The translations under genes were made by a program, and so were the position numbers. The notes below the pieces were generated by a model. That model had not been told where the DNA came from, did no database searches, and saw nothing but the letters and a program-made list of their open reading frames with translations. Of a stretch of DNA of 64,000 bases, positions 1-10,294 are shown piece after piece. This stretch comes from Halomonas campaniensis. Its GTDB lineage: Bacteria > Pseudomonadota > Gammaproteobacteria > Pseudomonadales > Halomonadaceae. How positions within the stretch are numbered: the stretch's first letter is position 1; every line of letters begins with the position of its first letter. The DNA lies in assembly GCF_002211105.1 (NCBI RefSeq), contig NZ_JPUA01000034.1, forward strand, positions 230,617 to 294,616, given 5' to 3'.

Positions 1-1
1 T

Positions 2-2070
<2,069 letters not shown>

Positions 2071-2071
<1 letters not shown>

Positions 2072-2346
2072 TGAGCCGTTTTATTGAAGTACCTGCCCGA
2101 ATGCTGCCACCGGACACCCTCAATGCCCTGCTGGAGGCGTTTGTGACCCGCCAGGGCTACGATACCACTGACACCACGGGCGAGGGCATGCACGGCTGGG
2201 TAGTTGAGCTGAAAAAGCAGCTTGAGCGCAATGAGCTGATTATCGCCCACGACCTTGAGCTAGAAATGACCGAAGTGATGACCCTGGCTCAGTGGCGTTC
2301 GTTTGGCCGCGATATCGCCGACGACGAGGAAGAGGGCGATATTTAA
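2071..2346 (+). CDS. YheU/UPF0270 family protein
   Basis: Small acidic protein of 91 residues that resembles Escherichia coli YheU (UPF0270). The shared pattern is an N-terminal IEVPARMLPPDTLNALLE stretch followed by a VVELKKQLERNELII segment. The start at 2071 overlaps the ligA stop; an upstream in-frame start inside ligA is possible, but the overlap start gives the family-like N terminus. The C-terminal extension is strongly acidic (DDEEEGD). The molecular function of the family is not established. Its coupling to ligA suggests co-expression only. Confidence 0.8.
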
Positions 2347-2355
2347 GCCTTTCCT

Positions 2356-4389
2356 CTATTTGTTTTCACCCCGAATAATCGCGCTGATTATCCGCCGCCC
2401 TGGGTGTAAATGGTCGACCAACGGTGCCTCCAGCGGCATTGGCTCATCGCAGATTCGTGAGGCGATTACCTCGGCACAGAGCGGCGCGCTGGCGAGCCCA
2501 CGCGAGCCGTGGGCGGTGGATATCCACAGGCCGGGATAGTGCCTGCCAGGTGTCTCCGCCACGCGGGTGGCATCCTTGCTCAGCAGCGAATAGTCTTCCC
2601 GCCACGCTTCTGCCACCGGCACCGGCCCTGCGTAAGGGGTTTTGTCGGGGCTTGCTGCACGCACAGCGGCGCGACCCTTAAGGTGTTCCGGCGTTAGCTC
2701 AATGCCTGCCTGTTCCAATTCTTCTACCAGCGCCGGCAGCGTTTGGCGCAGCTCATCGATATTGCGCTGGTGGTCTTCAGCCGTGACATCAGTCGTCGCT
2801 TTATTGGGGACGAAGCTAGCGCCGAAGGTCAGCACGCCATCTAGAGCAGGCGCTACATAGCCGCCAGCACATACGACGCGTTTAGGGCCCGCCATCTCAT
2901 CGGGTAGCGTTAGCTCGCTAATCTGGCCACGCACCGACTGCAGCGGCAGCTCAGCAGTTTGTGAAAAACGATTGGCCAAATGGGCGCTGGCAATCACCAC
3001 CTGATCCGCCATCAACATGCTGCCATCGGCCAAGTTGAGCTGCCATCCGGTCTCTCGCTGGGTAAGGGAGCTAACCTCACCTTGCTGCAAGCTAATGCCT
3101 GGTTGGCTAAGCAAGTGCTCACACAGCGCCTTGGGCCTTACCCAGCCTGCCTGTGGATAATAAAGCCCGTGAGGTGCGCTAACGGTGATTGCCGCCGTCT
3201 CGGTTAATGTCGGGTTATCCATGCCCGTGACGACTTCAGGTGGCAGCGGGTGTTGCTCGATAAAGCGCTGCTGGCGGCGCGCCTCTTTATCGCTGCTTGC
3301 TAGCTGCACCACGCCGCAGGGCTGCCATAAGGTTTGGTTAGCGTGTTGTTGCGCCAACCAGCGCTGGCTATACAGCAGTCCAGCGAGATACACCCGGCTT
3401 TGGTGATTGGTCTCAGCGGCGAGCTTTACATACAGCGCGCCCTGGCGATTACCCGAACCGCCTGCACCGGGCGCCTCGCGCTCGACCACCGTTACCTTAA
3501 TGCCCCGCCGTGCCAACGCTGCCGCTACGCTGCTTCCCGCCAACCCGGCGCCGACAATTGCGACATGCATGGCAGCGTGCTTCTCAGCATGCTTTGAGAA
3601 AGCCGCAGGCGGTAGGGTAAACCAGGGCGTGGCCTGGCGTCGGTGATCCGCAGGCGGGGTTTCGATACTGCCCGCTAGCATTTCCCGCTTGCGGCCATAG
3701 CCCGGCACTTTCTTCCAGTTAAAGCCCGCCGCTTTCAGGCCCCGCTTAACGATGCCTGCGCAGGTAAAGGTGGCGAAAGTTGCACCGGGGCGAGAACGCG
3801 CGGCCATGGCGTTAAACAATTCAGGCTGCCACATATCGGGGTTTTTAGACGGTGCAAAGCCGTCTAAAAACCAAGCGTCGACCCGGCCATCCAACTGCTC
3901 CAGGCGCTCAGTGGTATCGCCAAAATGCAGATCAAGGGTGACGCGATCGGTTAAGTGCAGGCGGTGAATACCGCTCACAGCGGCGGGCCACTGGGCGCAG
4001 AGTGTCTGTGCATAAGTCGCCAGCGAGGGCCAGCTCGCTAATGCTTGTTCAAGGGCGCCTAGCTCAAGGGGAAACTTCTCTGTGGATAACAGATGCAGCC
4101 GTGCACTGGGTGGCGCATGTTGCTCAAAACAGGCCCAGGCGCAGAGCATATTGAGCCCGGTGCCAAAGCCTGTTTCGCCAATCACAAAGGGCCGCGCGGC
4201 TTCCCAGGCGGCAAAACGCTCGGGAAGGTGGTTGGCGCCTAGAAAAACATGCTCGGTCTCTGCGCGCCCGTCACCACGGGTGAAATAGATGTCATCAAAC
4301 GCTGTTGCGTGGGGGGCGCCCTCGTTCCAGGTAAGGGTTGGCATCGTTAATGCCGCAAGCGGTGGCAAAGCGTTTGAACGTTGGGTCAC
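2356..4389 (-). CDS. mnmC: Bifunctional tRNA mnm5s2U biosynthesis protein MnmC
   Basis: Catalyses the last two steps of 5-methylaminomethyl-2-thiouridine formation at tRNA position 34. The N-terminal half is a SAM-dependent methyltransferase (GETGFGTGLNML SAM loop near residue 93; WFLDGFAPSKNPDMW motif typical of MnmC). The C-terminal half is a FAD-dependent oxidase (VAIVGAGLAGSS dinucleotide-binding loop near residue 280). Length (677) matches the family. The farthest start is a GTG at 4389; the ATG at 4344 gives an N terminus closer to the E. coli protein (PTLTWNEGAPHATAFDDIYF) and may be the real start. It is convergent with ligA–yheU, leaving only 9 bases between stops. Confidence 0.95.
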   Translation of the reverse strand: MTQRSNALPPLAALTMPTLTWNEGAPHATAFDDIYFTRGDGRAETEHVFLGANHLPERFAAWEAARPFVIGETGFGTGLNMLCAWACFEQHAPPSARLHLLSTEKFPLELGALEQALASWPSLATYAQTLCAQWPAAVSGIHRLHLTDRVTLDLHFGDTTERLEQLDGRVDAWFLDGFAPSKNPDMWQPELFNAMAARSRPGATFATFTCAGIVKRGLKAAGFNWKKVPGYGRKREMLAGSIETPPADHRRQATPWFTLPPAAFSKHAEKHAAMHVAIVGAGLAGSSVAAALARRGIKVTVVEREAPGAGGSGNRQGALYVKLAAETNHQSRVYLAGLLYSQRWLAQQHANQTLWQPCGVVQLASSDKEARRQQRFIEQHPLPPEVVTGMDNPTLTETAAITVSAPHGLYYPQAGWVRPKALCEHLLSQPGISLQQGEVSSLTQRETGWQLNLADGSMLMADQVVIASAHLANRFSQTAELPLQSVRGQISELTLPDEMAGPKRVVCAGGYVAPALDGVLTFGASFVPNKATTDVTAEDHQRNIDELRQTLPALVEELEQAGIELTPEHLKGRAAVRAASPDKTPYAGPVPVAEAWREDYSLLSKDATRVAETPGRHYPGLWISTAHGSRGLASAPLCAEVIASRICDEPMPLEAPLVDHLHPGRRIISAIIRGENK

Positions 4390-4547
4390 GCAGGTATCCG
4401 TATTGATGAACAGGTGGTTAAAAAATGATCAATTTGTCAGCGCTGGCGTTATCTCTGGCTTAGCGCAAAGCGTCCGCCGGGTTTGCACAGAGTTTTCCAC
4501 AGGCTCTGTGAAAAAGCCGGCGAACCCTCCACACTCGCTTATTGGCG

Positions 4548-4847
4548 TCAAGGCATAACTTTCTTGAACGGCTTAACAATTACCTTGGCATACACCCCTG
4601 CAATCATGTATGGGTCGGCGTCGGCCCAGGCCTGGGCATCTTCCAGGCTGTCGAATTCCGCCACTACCAAGCTGCCGGAAAAGCCTGCATCACCAGGATT
4701 TTCAGCGTCGATGGCAGGGTGGGGGCCTGCCAGTACCACGCGGCCTTCATCACGCAGCGCTTCCAGGCGCGCCAAGTGGTCGGGCCGAGCCGCCAAGCGA
4801 CGCTCTAAGCTATTGGGTACATCTTCACTCATAATGGCATACAGCAT
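4548..4847 (-). CDS. yciI: YciI family protein
   Basis: A 99-residue YciI-like protein (ferredoxin-like alpha/beta barrel dimer). It has the N-terminal [15 protein letters not shown] segment, the [22 protein letters not shown] helix–strand unit containing the conserved histidine, and the ADPY motif near residue 79. The family is related to muconolactone isomerase-like proteins; no substrate is known for this branch. It lies divergent from an rnm-like gene and near a yciO-like gene, the same neighbourhood as in enterobacteria, which supports the call. Confidence 0.88.
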   Translation of the reverse strand: MLYAIMSEDVPNSLERRLAARPDHLARLEALRDEGRVVLAGPHPAIDAENPGDAGFSGSLVVAEFDSLEDAQAWADADPYMIAGVYAKVIVKPFKKVMP

Positions 4848-4991
4848 TTAGGTATAACTCCTTGATAAGACGAGGATGGAAAGTAACCGTTAATTGACCG
4901 CACTGGCATAAGCGCGCACCATATCTTACCCATTGCAAAGGGGTTATTCACAGCTGAAAAGCGCATTCTGACAAACTGGCCACACGGCGTC

Positions 4992-5912
4992 ATGCTTATG
5001 CCTCGACTTCCCACTACCTTTGATGCCGATCAGCGCTACCCAGTTGATTTGCACATGCACTCAACCGCTTCCGATGGCGCCTTAACGCCCACCGAGCTGG
5101 TAACCCTGTGTGCTGAACGCGGGCTGACGCACATGTCGCTCACCGATCACGATACCATGGACGGCATTGAAGAAGCGGGCCACGCGGCGGGGCAAGCAGG
5201 GCTGTGTCTTATCCCCGGCTGTGAGTTATCCACACGCTGGCAGGGCGTCAATATCCATGTGGTGGCGCTGATGCCCGGTGGCTTGCAGGGAGCGCTGGTG
5301 GAAGGCCTGATTCAGCAGCGTGAAGCGCGGATTCAGCGTGCAGCAGTGATCGCCGAAAGGCTGGAAAAAGTCGGTTTATCCAACGCGCTGGAAAAAGCGC
5401 GACTGCACGCAGGCAGTGATCGCCCGCTAGGCCGCCCGGACTTTGCCCGCGCGCTGGTGGCGGAAGGCGTGGTGCCCGACTGGGCCAGCGCCTTCAAGCG
5501 CTATCTGGGCAGCGGCAAAAAGGGCGATGTTAAAGCTCACTGGCCGGAAATTAGCGAAGCGGTGGGCTGGATTGTCGATTCCGGAGGCGTCGCGGTCATT
5601 GCCCATCCACTGCGCCACGGTTTAACCCGGCGTAAGCGTGGCCTGTTGATGGATACCTTCCAGGCGGCGGGCGGCCAAGCGGTCGAACTGGTCAGCGGCC
5701 AGCAGAACCCGGACAGCACCCGCGACCTGGCGCGTCAGCTAGTGGAGCGCGACCTTTATGCCTCCATGGGCAGCGATTTTCACTTCCCTGGCAGTCATGC
5801 GGCCCCCGGTAGCATGAGCCTAGTGCCGCGCACGGCGGCGCCACCCATATGGCAGCATCCCCGGTTGGTTCACCTGCGCGATGCTCCGCCAGGCAGGCTG
5901 GAAGCGGGATGA
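4992..5912 (+). CDS. rnm: PHP-domain 5'-3' exoribonuclease / 3',5'-nucleotide phosphatase (RNase AM-like)
   Basis: A 306-residue PHP-superfamily phosphoesterase. Metal-binding motifs are visible: DLHMHSTASDG near residue 20, LTDHDTMDG near 52, PGCELS near 75, a VIAHPLRHG segment near 205 and GSDFHFPG near 260. The pattern fits E. coli YciV/RNase AM (formerly TrpH), which matures 5' ends of rRNA and hydrolyses 3',5'-bisphosphonucleotides. The first ATG (4992) has no strong ribosome-binding site; a second ATG two codons on is equally possible. It is followed closely by yciO, as in E. coli. Confidence 0.9.
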   Translation: MLMPRLPTTFDADQRYPVDLHMHSTASDGALTPTELVTLCAERGLTHMSLTDHDTMDGIEEAGHAAGQAGLCLIPGCELSTRWQGVNIHVVALMPGGLQGALVEGLIQQREARIQRAAVIAERLEKVGLSNALEKARLHAGSDRPLGRPDFARALVAEGVVPDWASAFKRYLGSGKKGDVKAHWPEISEAVGWIVDSGGVAVIAHPLRHGLTRRKRGLLMDTFQAAGGQAVELVSGQQNPDSTRDLARQLVERDLYASMGSDFHFPGSHAAPGSMSLVPRTAAPPIWQHPRLVHLRDAPPGRLEAG

Positions 5913-5969
5913 TTCGCTTAGCGCTTAAGCTATGCTGTAATGAATAATGCCTACGGATAGGAGTAAGTA

Positions 5970-6593
5970 ATGAGTCAATATTTTCAGATTCACCCGGAAA
6001 ACCCCCAGAAGCGCCTCATCGACCAGGCGATTGCGATCATTCGTAAAGGCGGTGTGGTCGCGTACCCCACCGATTCGGGCTATGCCCTTGGCTGCCACCT
6101 GGGTGAGAAAAAAGCCATCGAGAAGATTAAGTGGATACGTTCGCTGGACGATAAACACAACTTCACCCTGGTGTGCTCAGATCTTTCGGAAATTGGCACC
6201 TACGCCAAGGTGGATAACGATGTGTTCCGGTTGCTGAAAGCCCACACCCCAGGGCCTTACACCTATATTCTGGATGCTACCTCAGAAGTGCCGCGCCTGC
6301 TGCTGCACCCCAAGCGTCGCTCCATTGGCGTACGCGTGCCGGATCACCGCATTACCCACGCATTATTGGCCGCACTGGGTGAGCCATTGATGAGCGTCAC
6401 GTTGATTCCGGTGGGCGATGACCTGCCCATGAACGACCCGGAAGAGATCCGCGAGCGTTTTGGCGCCCACCTGGATGCCATTATCGACGGCGGCGCCTGC
6501 CATTTAGACCCCACCAGCGTCATCGACCTACGCGAACTGCCGCCGAAAATCATCCGTGAAGGGCGCGGCGATATCTCTCCTTTCGTCGTTTAA
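5970..6593 (+). CDS. yciO: YciO family Sua5/YrdC-like protein
   Basis: A 207-residue YrdC/Sua5-fold protein closest in organisation to E. coli YciO. It shows the N-terminal GGVVAYPTDSGYALGC nucleotide-binding signature, KRRSIGVRVPDH near residue 112 and a SVIDLRELPPKIIREG segment near the C terminus. The fold binds ATP and threonylcarbamoyl-adenylate; YciO itself is not the main TsaC/TsaC2 enzyme, so a role in t6A synthesis is only possible. Start ATG follows GGAG at the right distance. A strong terminator follows the stop. Confidence 0.88.
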   Translation: MSQYFQIHPENPQKRLIDQAIAIIRKGGVVAYPTDSGYALGCHLGEKKAIEKIKWIRSLDDKHNFTLVCSDLSEIGTYAKVDNDVFRLLKAHTPGPYTYILDATSEVPRLLLHPKRRSIGVRVPDHRITHALLAALGEPLMSVTLIPVGDDLPMNDPEEIRERFGAHLDAIIDGGACHLDPTSVIDLRELPPKIIREGRGDISPFVV

Positions 6594-6609
6594 AAGCACA
6601 CTTCAAGAC

Positions 6610-6650
6610 AAATCCCCGGTTCGTAATATTAGTGAACGGGGGATTTTTTT
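6610..6650 (+). terminator. Rho-independent terminator after yciO
   Basis: An inverted repeat (AATCCCCGGTTC ... GAACGGGGGATT) ends in a run of seven T. It lies 17 bases after the yciO stop. Confidence 0.88.
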
Positions 6651-6784
6651 CTGTTTTTAGTTATTTGATTGTTCAATGAAAATAAAATATGATCCTTACG
6701 GTTCTTTTCGATAATAAATCGTAATCCTTTAAGGCGAGGAATCGCCTCGTCTTTTTGAGATTGCCTATCCCTGGAGATCATTCA

Positions 6785-7561
6785 ATGACGATGCCATTCC
6801 CTTCTCGCCTCTGCACCCTTGCAGCCCTAGCCAGCCTTGCCGCTTTACCACTGACCAGCCACGCGGATAGCGATGACGCAGAAATGTGTGCCCAGGAAGC
6901 CTATGCAATGGGCCTGCGCTATCAACAGCAGTCTGCTGAAGCCGCTGCTCTGCAGCGTCAGGGTTTTGCCCTCGCCACCTACCGGCTTGAAGATCAGATT
7001 GAGGCGCATGGCGGCAGTGATGGCTTAGCGATCATTACCGACCTGGATGAAACGGTACTGGATAACAGCGCGCTGTTGGTTCGCGATATGCAGGCGTGCC
7101 ACGACTACACCACCTGGGATACATGGAAGCATTGGGAGCGTGAAGGCGAGCCGCGTTTAATGCCGGGGGCCAAAGACTTCCTGGATTACGCGGACGAGCA
7201 GGGCGTGGCCATTTTTTATGTCTCTGATCGCTACCAGGAGAACGAGGCCGACACTATCGCCACCTTGGAAGCGCTAGAGCTGCCCCAGGTCTCTGAACAG
7301 AGTGTGATGTTGCTGGGGCCTGCCAAGGCGGAGCGCCGCGCGGAAGTGGTGGATAACCACACCCTGGTGATGCAGCTGGGTGATTCCCTTCATGATTTCG
7401 CGGGTGACTTCGCGGGCGCCGACCTTGATCAGCAGCATGCACTTGTTGAGGAGAATGCCGAGCGTTTTGGCAACGACTGGATCGTGTTCCCCAACGCTAC
7501 CTATGGCGCCTGGAGCGAGGCTGAGTTAGACGCCTGGGAAGCCCCACACGAAGTGGAGTGA
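6785..7561 (+). CDS. Periplasmic HAD-family acid phosphatase (class C/e(P4)-like)
   Basis: Phosphomonoesterase of the HAD acid phosphatase family (PF03767 type), 258 residues. A signal peptide is clear: basic start, hydrophobic LAALASLAALPLT, then a probable cleavage after SHA. It lacks a lipobox, unlike the classical e(P4) lipoprotein. The HAD nucleophile motif is DLDETVLDNS and the C-terminal motif III/IV region is QLGDSLHDFAGDF. The chosen ATG at 6785 follows GGAG; a TTG 30 bases upstream would not begin with a signal peptide. A likely job is releasing phosphate or nucleosides from nucleotides in the periplasm. It is a single-gene unit bounded by terminators. Confidence 0.87.
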   Translation: MTMPFPSRLCTLAALASLAALPLTSHADSDDAEMCAQEAYAMGLRYQQQSAEAAALQRQGFALATYRLEDQIEAHGGSDGLAIITDLDETVLDNSALLVRDMQACHDYTTWDTWKHWEREGEPRLMPGAKDFLDYADEQGVAIFYVSDRYQENEADTIATLEALELPQVSEQSVMLLGPAKAERRAEVVDNHTLVMQLGDSLHDFAGDFAGADLDQQHALVEENAERFGNDWIVFPNATYGAWSEAELDAWEAPHEVE

Positions 7562-7602
7562 TCGGTTAAATAACTACTCTGTACCGCACTGAATAAACGT
7601 TG

Positions 7603-7651
7603 CGCGCCCCTGGTTTGGCTATCTGGTTTAGCTATCCTGGGGCGCGTTTTT
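7603..7651. terminator. Bidirectional terminator between convergent genes
   Basis: A GC-rich inverted repeat (CGCGCCCC ... GGGGCGCG) is followed by TTTTT. It serves the phosphatase gene; the right arm lies inside the last codons of the ion channel gene on the other strand. Confidence 0.75.
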
Positions 7652-8515
7652 GTCGTCGTCTTTTTTCCGCGGGTCTTCGCTGTCTTCGTCTAACCAAGTG
7701 CCGCAGCGCAGGCAGTAGCGGGCGCGTTTTTCATGACGTTCGTGACCGCAGCCGGGGCAGGCTTCTTCTGAGTAACGCTCTTCACGGATCGAGCGAATCA
7801 CCTGAGCGGAGAATACCCCCGTAGGCACGGCAATGATTGAGTAGCCGAGCAGCATCAGAATCACGGTAATGGATTTGCCCAGCGAGGTAGCAGGCACAAT
7901 GTCGCCGTAGCCGACGGTGGTCATGCTGACGATAGCCCAGTACATGGACATGGGAATACTGGTAAAGCCCGCCTCGGGAGACTCTATGGTGTACATCAAG
8001 GCTGCGAAAAGCGTGATGACCATCAAGATGGCGCTAAAGAATAGCAGAATCTGACGCAGACTCCGTTTGAGTGCATCCAGCAGCAGTCGCGCTTCGCCGA
8101 CAAACTCCATCAGGCGCAGAATACGAAAAATACGCAGTACCCGCAGCAGACGAACAATCACCAGTCCGTGGGCACCGGGTACCAAAAGCACTAGCCATGT
8201 GGGCAGCACGGCAATCAGATCGACGATCCCGTAAAAGCTTCTTAAATAGAGCGTCGGCTTTTCCAGGCAGTAGATACGTAGCGCCAGTTCAATGGTGAAA
8301 AGCAGCGTAAACATCCATTCAAGGTAGAAAAACACTTCACCATAGCGTTCGTCATAACTCTCGATACTGTCCAACATTATGACCGTGACACTCATCAGAA
8401 TGGCCACGATCAAGGCGATATCAAAGGCTTTTGCCCCCGGCGTGTCAGACTCAAAGATGATATGAAATAGGCGGGTGCGTAGGCCTTCTGCACCGGGTGT
8501 TAGGTGAAAATTCAT
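7628..8515 (-). CDS. Voltage-gated-type potassium channel with C-terminal zinc ribbon
   Basis: A 295-residue six-transmembrane ion channel. It has an arginine-rich S4 helix (RLLRVLRIFRILRL near residue 130) and the potassium selectivity filter TTVGYGD near residue 197, followed by the S6 helix. The short cytoplasmic tail carries two CxxC pairs (CPGCGHERH and CLRCG), a predicted zinc ribbon not present in all members. It probably conducts K+ across the inner membrane, plausibly relevant to osmoadaptation in a halophile (inference). Start ATG follows AGGA. It faces the CYTH gene in the same direction with a 50-base gap. Confidence 0.9.
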   Translation of the reverse strand: MNFHLTPGAEGLRTRLFHIIFESDTPGAKAFDIALIVAILMSVTVIMLDSIESYDERYGEVFFYLEWMFTLLFTIELALRIYCLEKPTLYLRSFYGIVDLIAVLPTWLVLLVPGAHGLVIVRLLRVLRIFRILRLMEFVGEARLLLDALKRSLRQILLFFSAILMVITLFAALMYTIESPEAGFTSIPMSMYWAIVSMTTVGYGDIVPATSLGKSITVILMLLGYSIIAVPTGVFSAQVIRSIREERYSEEACPGCGHERHEKRARYCLRCGTWLDEDSEDPRKKDDDKNAPQDS

Positions 8516-8566
8516 CGCATCATCCTGAAGTGAGCCTCAATGCTGTGCTAAAAAGGGTGTTAAACG

Positions 8567-9466
8567 CTAGCGTAGCGCGGTTTGGTACGCCAAGCGATGG
8601 GCGAGTGCCAATGCCGCTTTACCGTAGGCAGCCTTGGGCTGGCCGTACGCATCGAGCGCCCCAGGAAGCGCCTGAGCATAAGCGCGTGCGGTGGCATCCA
8701 GTTCGGGATGCTCGGCGAGGGTGGCCAGCGCCTGCTGAGCATCGTTTAGAAAGCTGGCTTGTTGGTTGTCGTGGTAGGCGTCCAGCGCCAGCGTGGCACG
8801 GTGGAGCCACTCCGCCGGCGAGTGCGCTTCGGGGAGAGGCCAGTGTCGGGTGCTAAGGGCATTGCCACGGGATGCCTTGCTGCTGTCCGAAGGTCGCAGC
8901 GGCACTCGCTCAGCCAGCGTTAAGGCCAACGCCCACAGTGCTTCCGGCTCGCCGCCTTTTAATTCCAGCTCTGCTTCGCGAATGGGCGTGCGGTAGCCAC
9001 CGCTAATAATCTCGCCCTCATCCAACACCAGCTCGATATGGCTCTCCTGGCCGTGCGCGCTCTCTTTTAGCTGCCAACTGTGCCGTGTGAAATCGGTGCT
9101 GAGCTGGGGTACGAGGGCATCTAACACACCGCTAAGCTCACCTTGAAAAGGAGGTAGCTCGGCAAGCGAGGAGAGATCCAACTGGGGGCCAGCCACCTGC
9201 CACTCCCACTCTTCGCGTTGCGAGAGCCCGCCGCCACCCTGTCCGGCGGTTTTTACCGTTTGCAGCACTTGGCCATCTACCTGGCGCAGGCGCAGCGCAA
9301 TGCGTGCCTTGGCCAAATCGCCCTGGGGGGTATCAAAGTAGGTGTTGGTCAGCGCTTGCTTACGTACGGGATGAGAAGCGAGATGAGGGTGTTGAGCCAA
9401 CGCCGCAGGCCCTGCGGGGGCAAGGGCCAGCTTAAGTTCCACTTCCATGGGGTTTGGGCTTTTCAT
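8567..9466 (-). CDS. CYTH domain protein (inorganic triphosphatase-like)
   Basis: Contains an N-terminal CYTH domain with the EVELKLAL signature (ExExK) and basic/acidic tunnel motifs such as TYFDTP, RIALRLR and QTVKTAG, followed by ELELKGGE. The E. coli relative YgiF hydrolyses tripolyphosphate. The C-terminal ~90 residues are alpha-helical, where YgiF has a CHAD domain; here it is short and may be a reduced CHAD. I chose the ATG at 9466; a GTG at 9478 and an ATG at 9448 are alternatives, the last giving the most family-like start. It is divergent from the phosphate-transport operon, consistent with polyphosphate/phosphate metabolism. Confidence 0.85.
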   Translation of the reverse strand: MKSPNPMEVELKLALAPAGPAALAQHPHLASHPVRKQALTNTYFDTPQGDLAKARIALRLRQVDGQVLQTVKTAGQGGGGLSQREEWEWQVAGPQLDLSSLAELPPFQGELSGVLDALVPQLSTDFTRHSWQLKESAHGQESHIELVLDEGEIISGGYRTPIREAELELKGGEPEALWALALTLAERVPLRPSDSSKASRGNALSTRHWPLPEAHSPAEWLHRATLALDAYHDNQQASFLNDAQQALATLAEHPELDATARAYAQALPGALDAYGQPKAAYGKAALALAHRLAYQTALR

Positions 9467-9529
9467 GATGCTCGCCACCTCGTTATCGTGACATTTAGAT
9501 GAATATTTGATTACATTTGTGAACTTTTC

Positions 9530-9558
9530 ATGACGGCGGCGGGCGCACTCTTTATACT
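9530..9558 (+). promoter_or_regulatory. Probable sigma-70 promoter of the DUF47–pit operon
   Basis: ATGACG (-35, 4 of 6 matches), a 17-base spacer and TATACT (-10, 5 of 6) end 45 bases before the DUF47 ATG. Just upstream on the opposite strand (9487-9515) are three loosely repeated seven-base units at 11-base spacing that vaguely resemble a Pho box. Confidence 0.5.
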
Positions 9559-9603
9559 GGCGCCGCCATTTCCCGGCTCCCCGAAAATAGGCTAAAAGGC
9601 ATT

Positions 9604-10284
9604 ATGGTTACCTCCAATCCTTTTTCTTCGATGTTTGGCCGCTCGCCATTCCAGCCGCTATTGGCCCATATCGTCAAGGCGAATGAGTGCGCCGATCAGC
9701 TATTGCCGTTTTTTGAAGCGACCCTGGCTGATGACTGGGACAAAGCGGCTGAGCTGCGCGAAAACGTCACCCGTTTAGAGCATGACGCCGATACGCTGAA
9801 AACAGAGCTGCGGTTGAATCTACCCAACACCCTGTTTTTGCCAGTGTCGCGCTCTGACCTGCTCGACCTGATCAGCGTACAGGACAAAATCGCCAATAAG
9901 GTGCGTGACATTACCGGCATTATGCTGGGGCGTAAAATGCGCGTGCCGGATGAACTTGCCGAGCCGATGCGCAATTACATCCGCACCAGCGTTGCCTGTG
10001 TGGCCCAAGCGCGCCAAGCGCTGGAGGAGCTCAAGGATCTGCTTGAGTCCGGCTTTGGCAAAAACGTTTCTGACGTGATGCAGAAAATGATCCGTGAGCT
10101 GCACACCCTCGAACACCAAGCCGATGACCAACAGATCACCATTCGCCGTCAGCTGTTTTCGCTTGAAAGCCAGCTACCACCAGTGGATGTGATCTTTCTT
10201 TACAAGATCATTGAATGGGTTGGCGAACTATCCGACCGCGCCGAGCGCGTGGGTAGCCGTCTGCAGATCCTGACTGCCCGCTAA
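9604..10284 (+). CDS. DUF47/TIGR00153 PhoU-like protein (Pit accessory)
   Basis: A 226-residue all-helical PhoU-like protein of the DUF47 (TIGR00153) family. It has conserved acidic helices (ENVTRLEHDADTLK and IRELHTLEHQADD) that in PhoU-like folds bind metal clusters. It stands 10 bases upstream of a Pit transporter; this pairing is conserved in many bacteria and suggests it modulates Pit activity. Function in this organism is inferred from that context. Confidence 0.9.
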   Translation: MVTSNPFSSMFGRSPFQPLLAHIVKANECADQLLPFFEATLADDWDKAAELRENVTRLEHDADTLKTELRLNLPNTLFLPVSRSDLLDLISVQDKIANKVRDITGIMLGRKMRVPDELAEPMRNYIRTSVACVAQARQALEELKDLLESGFGKNVSDVMQKMIRELHTLEHQADDQQITIRRQLFSLESQLPPVDVIFLYKIIEWVGELSDRAERVGSRLQILTAR

Positions 10285-10294
10285 GGGGACTTTC

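Noticed and set aside
4486..4510. CACAGAG ... CTCTGTG inverted repeat downstream of yciI
   Set aside because: No T run on either strand and the loop resembles a chance TTTTCCACA; not enough for a terminator or DnaA box claim.
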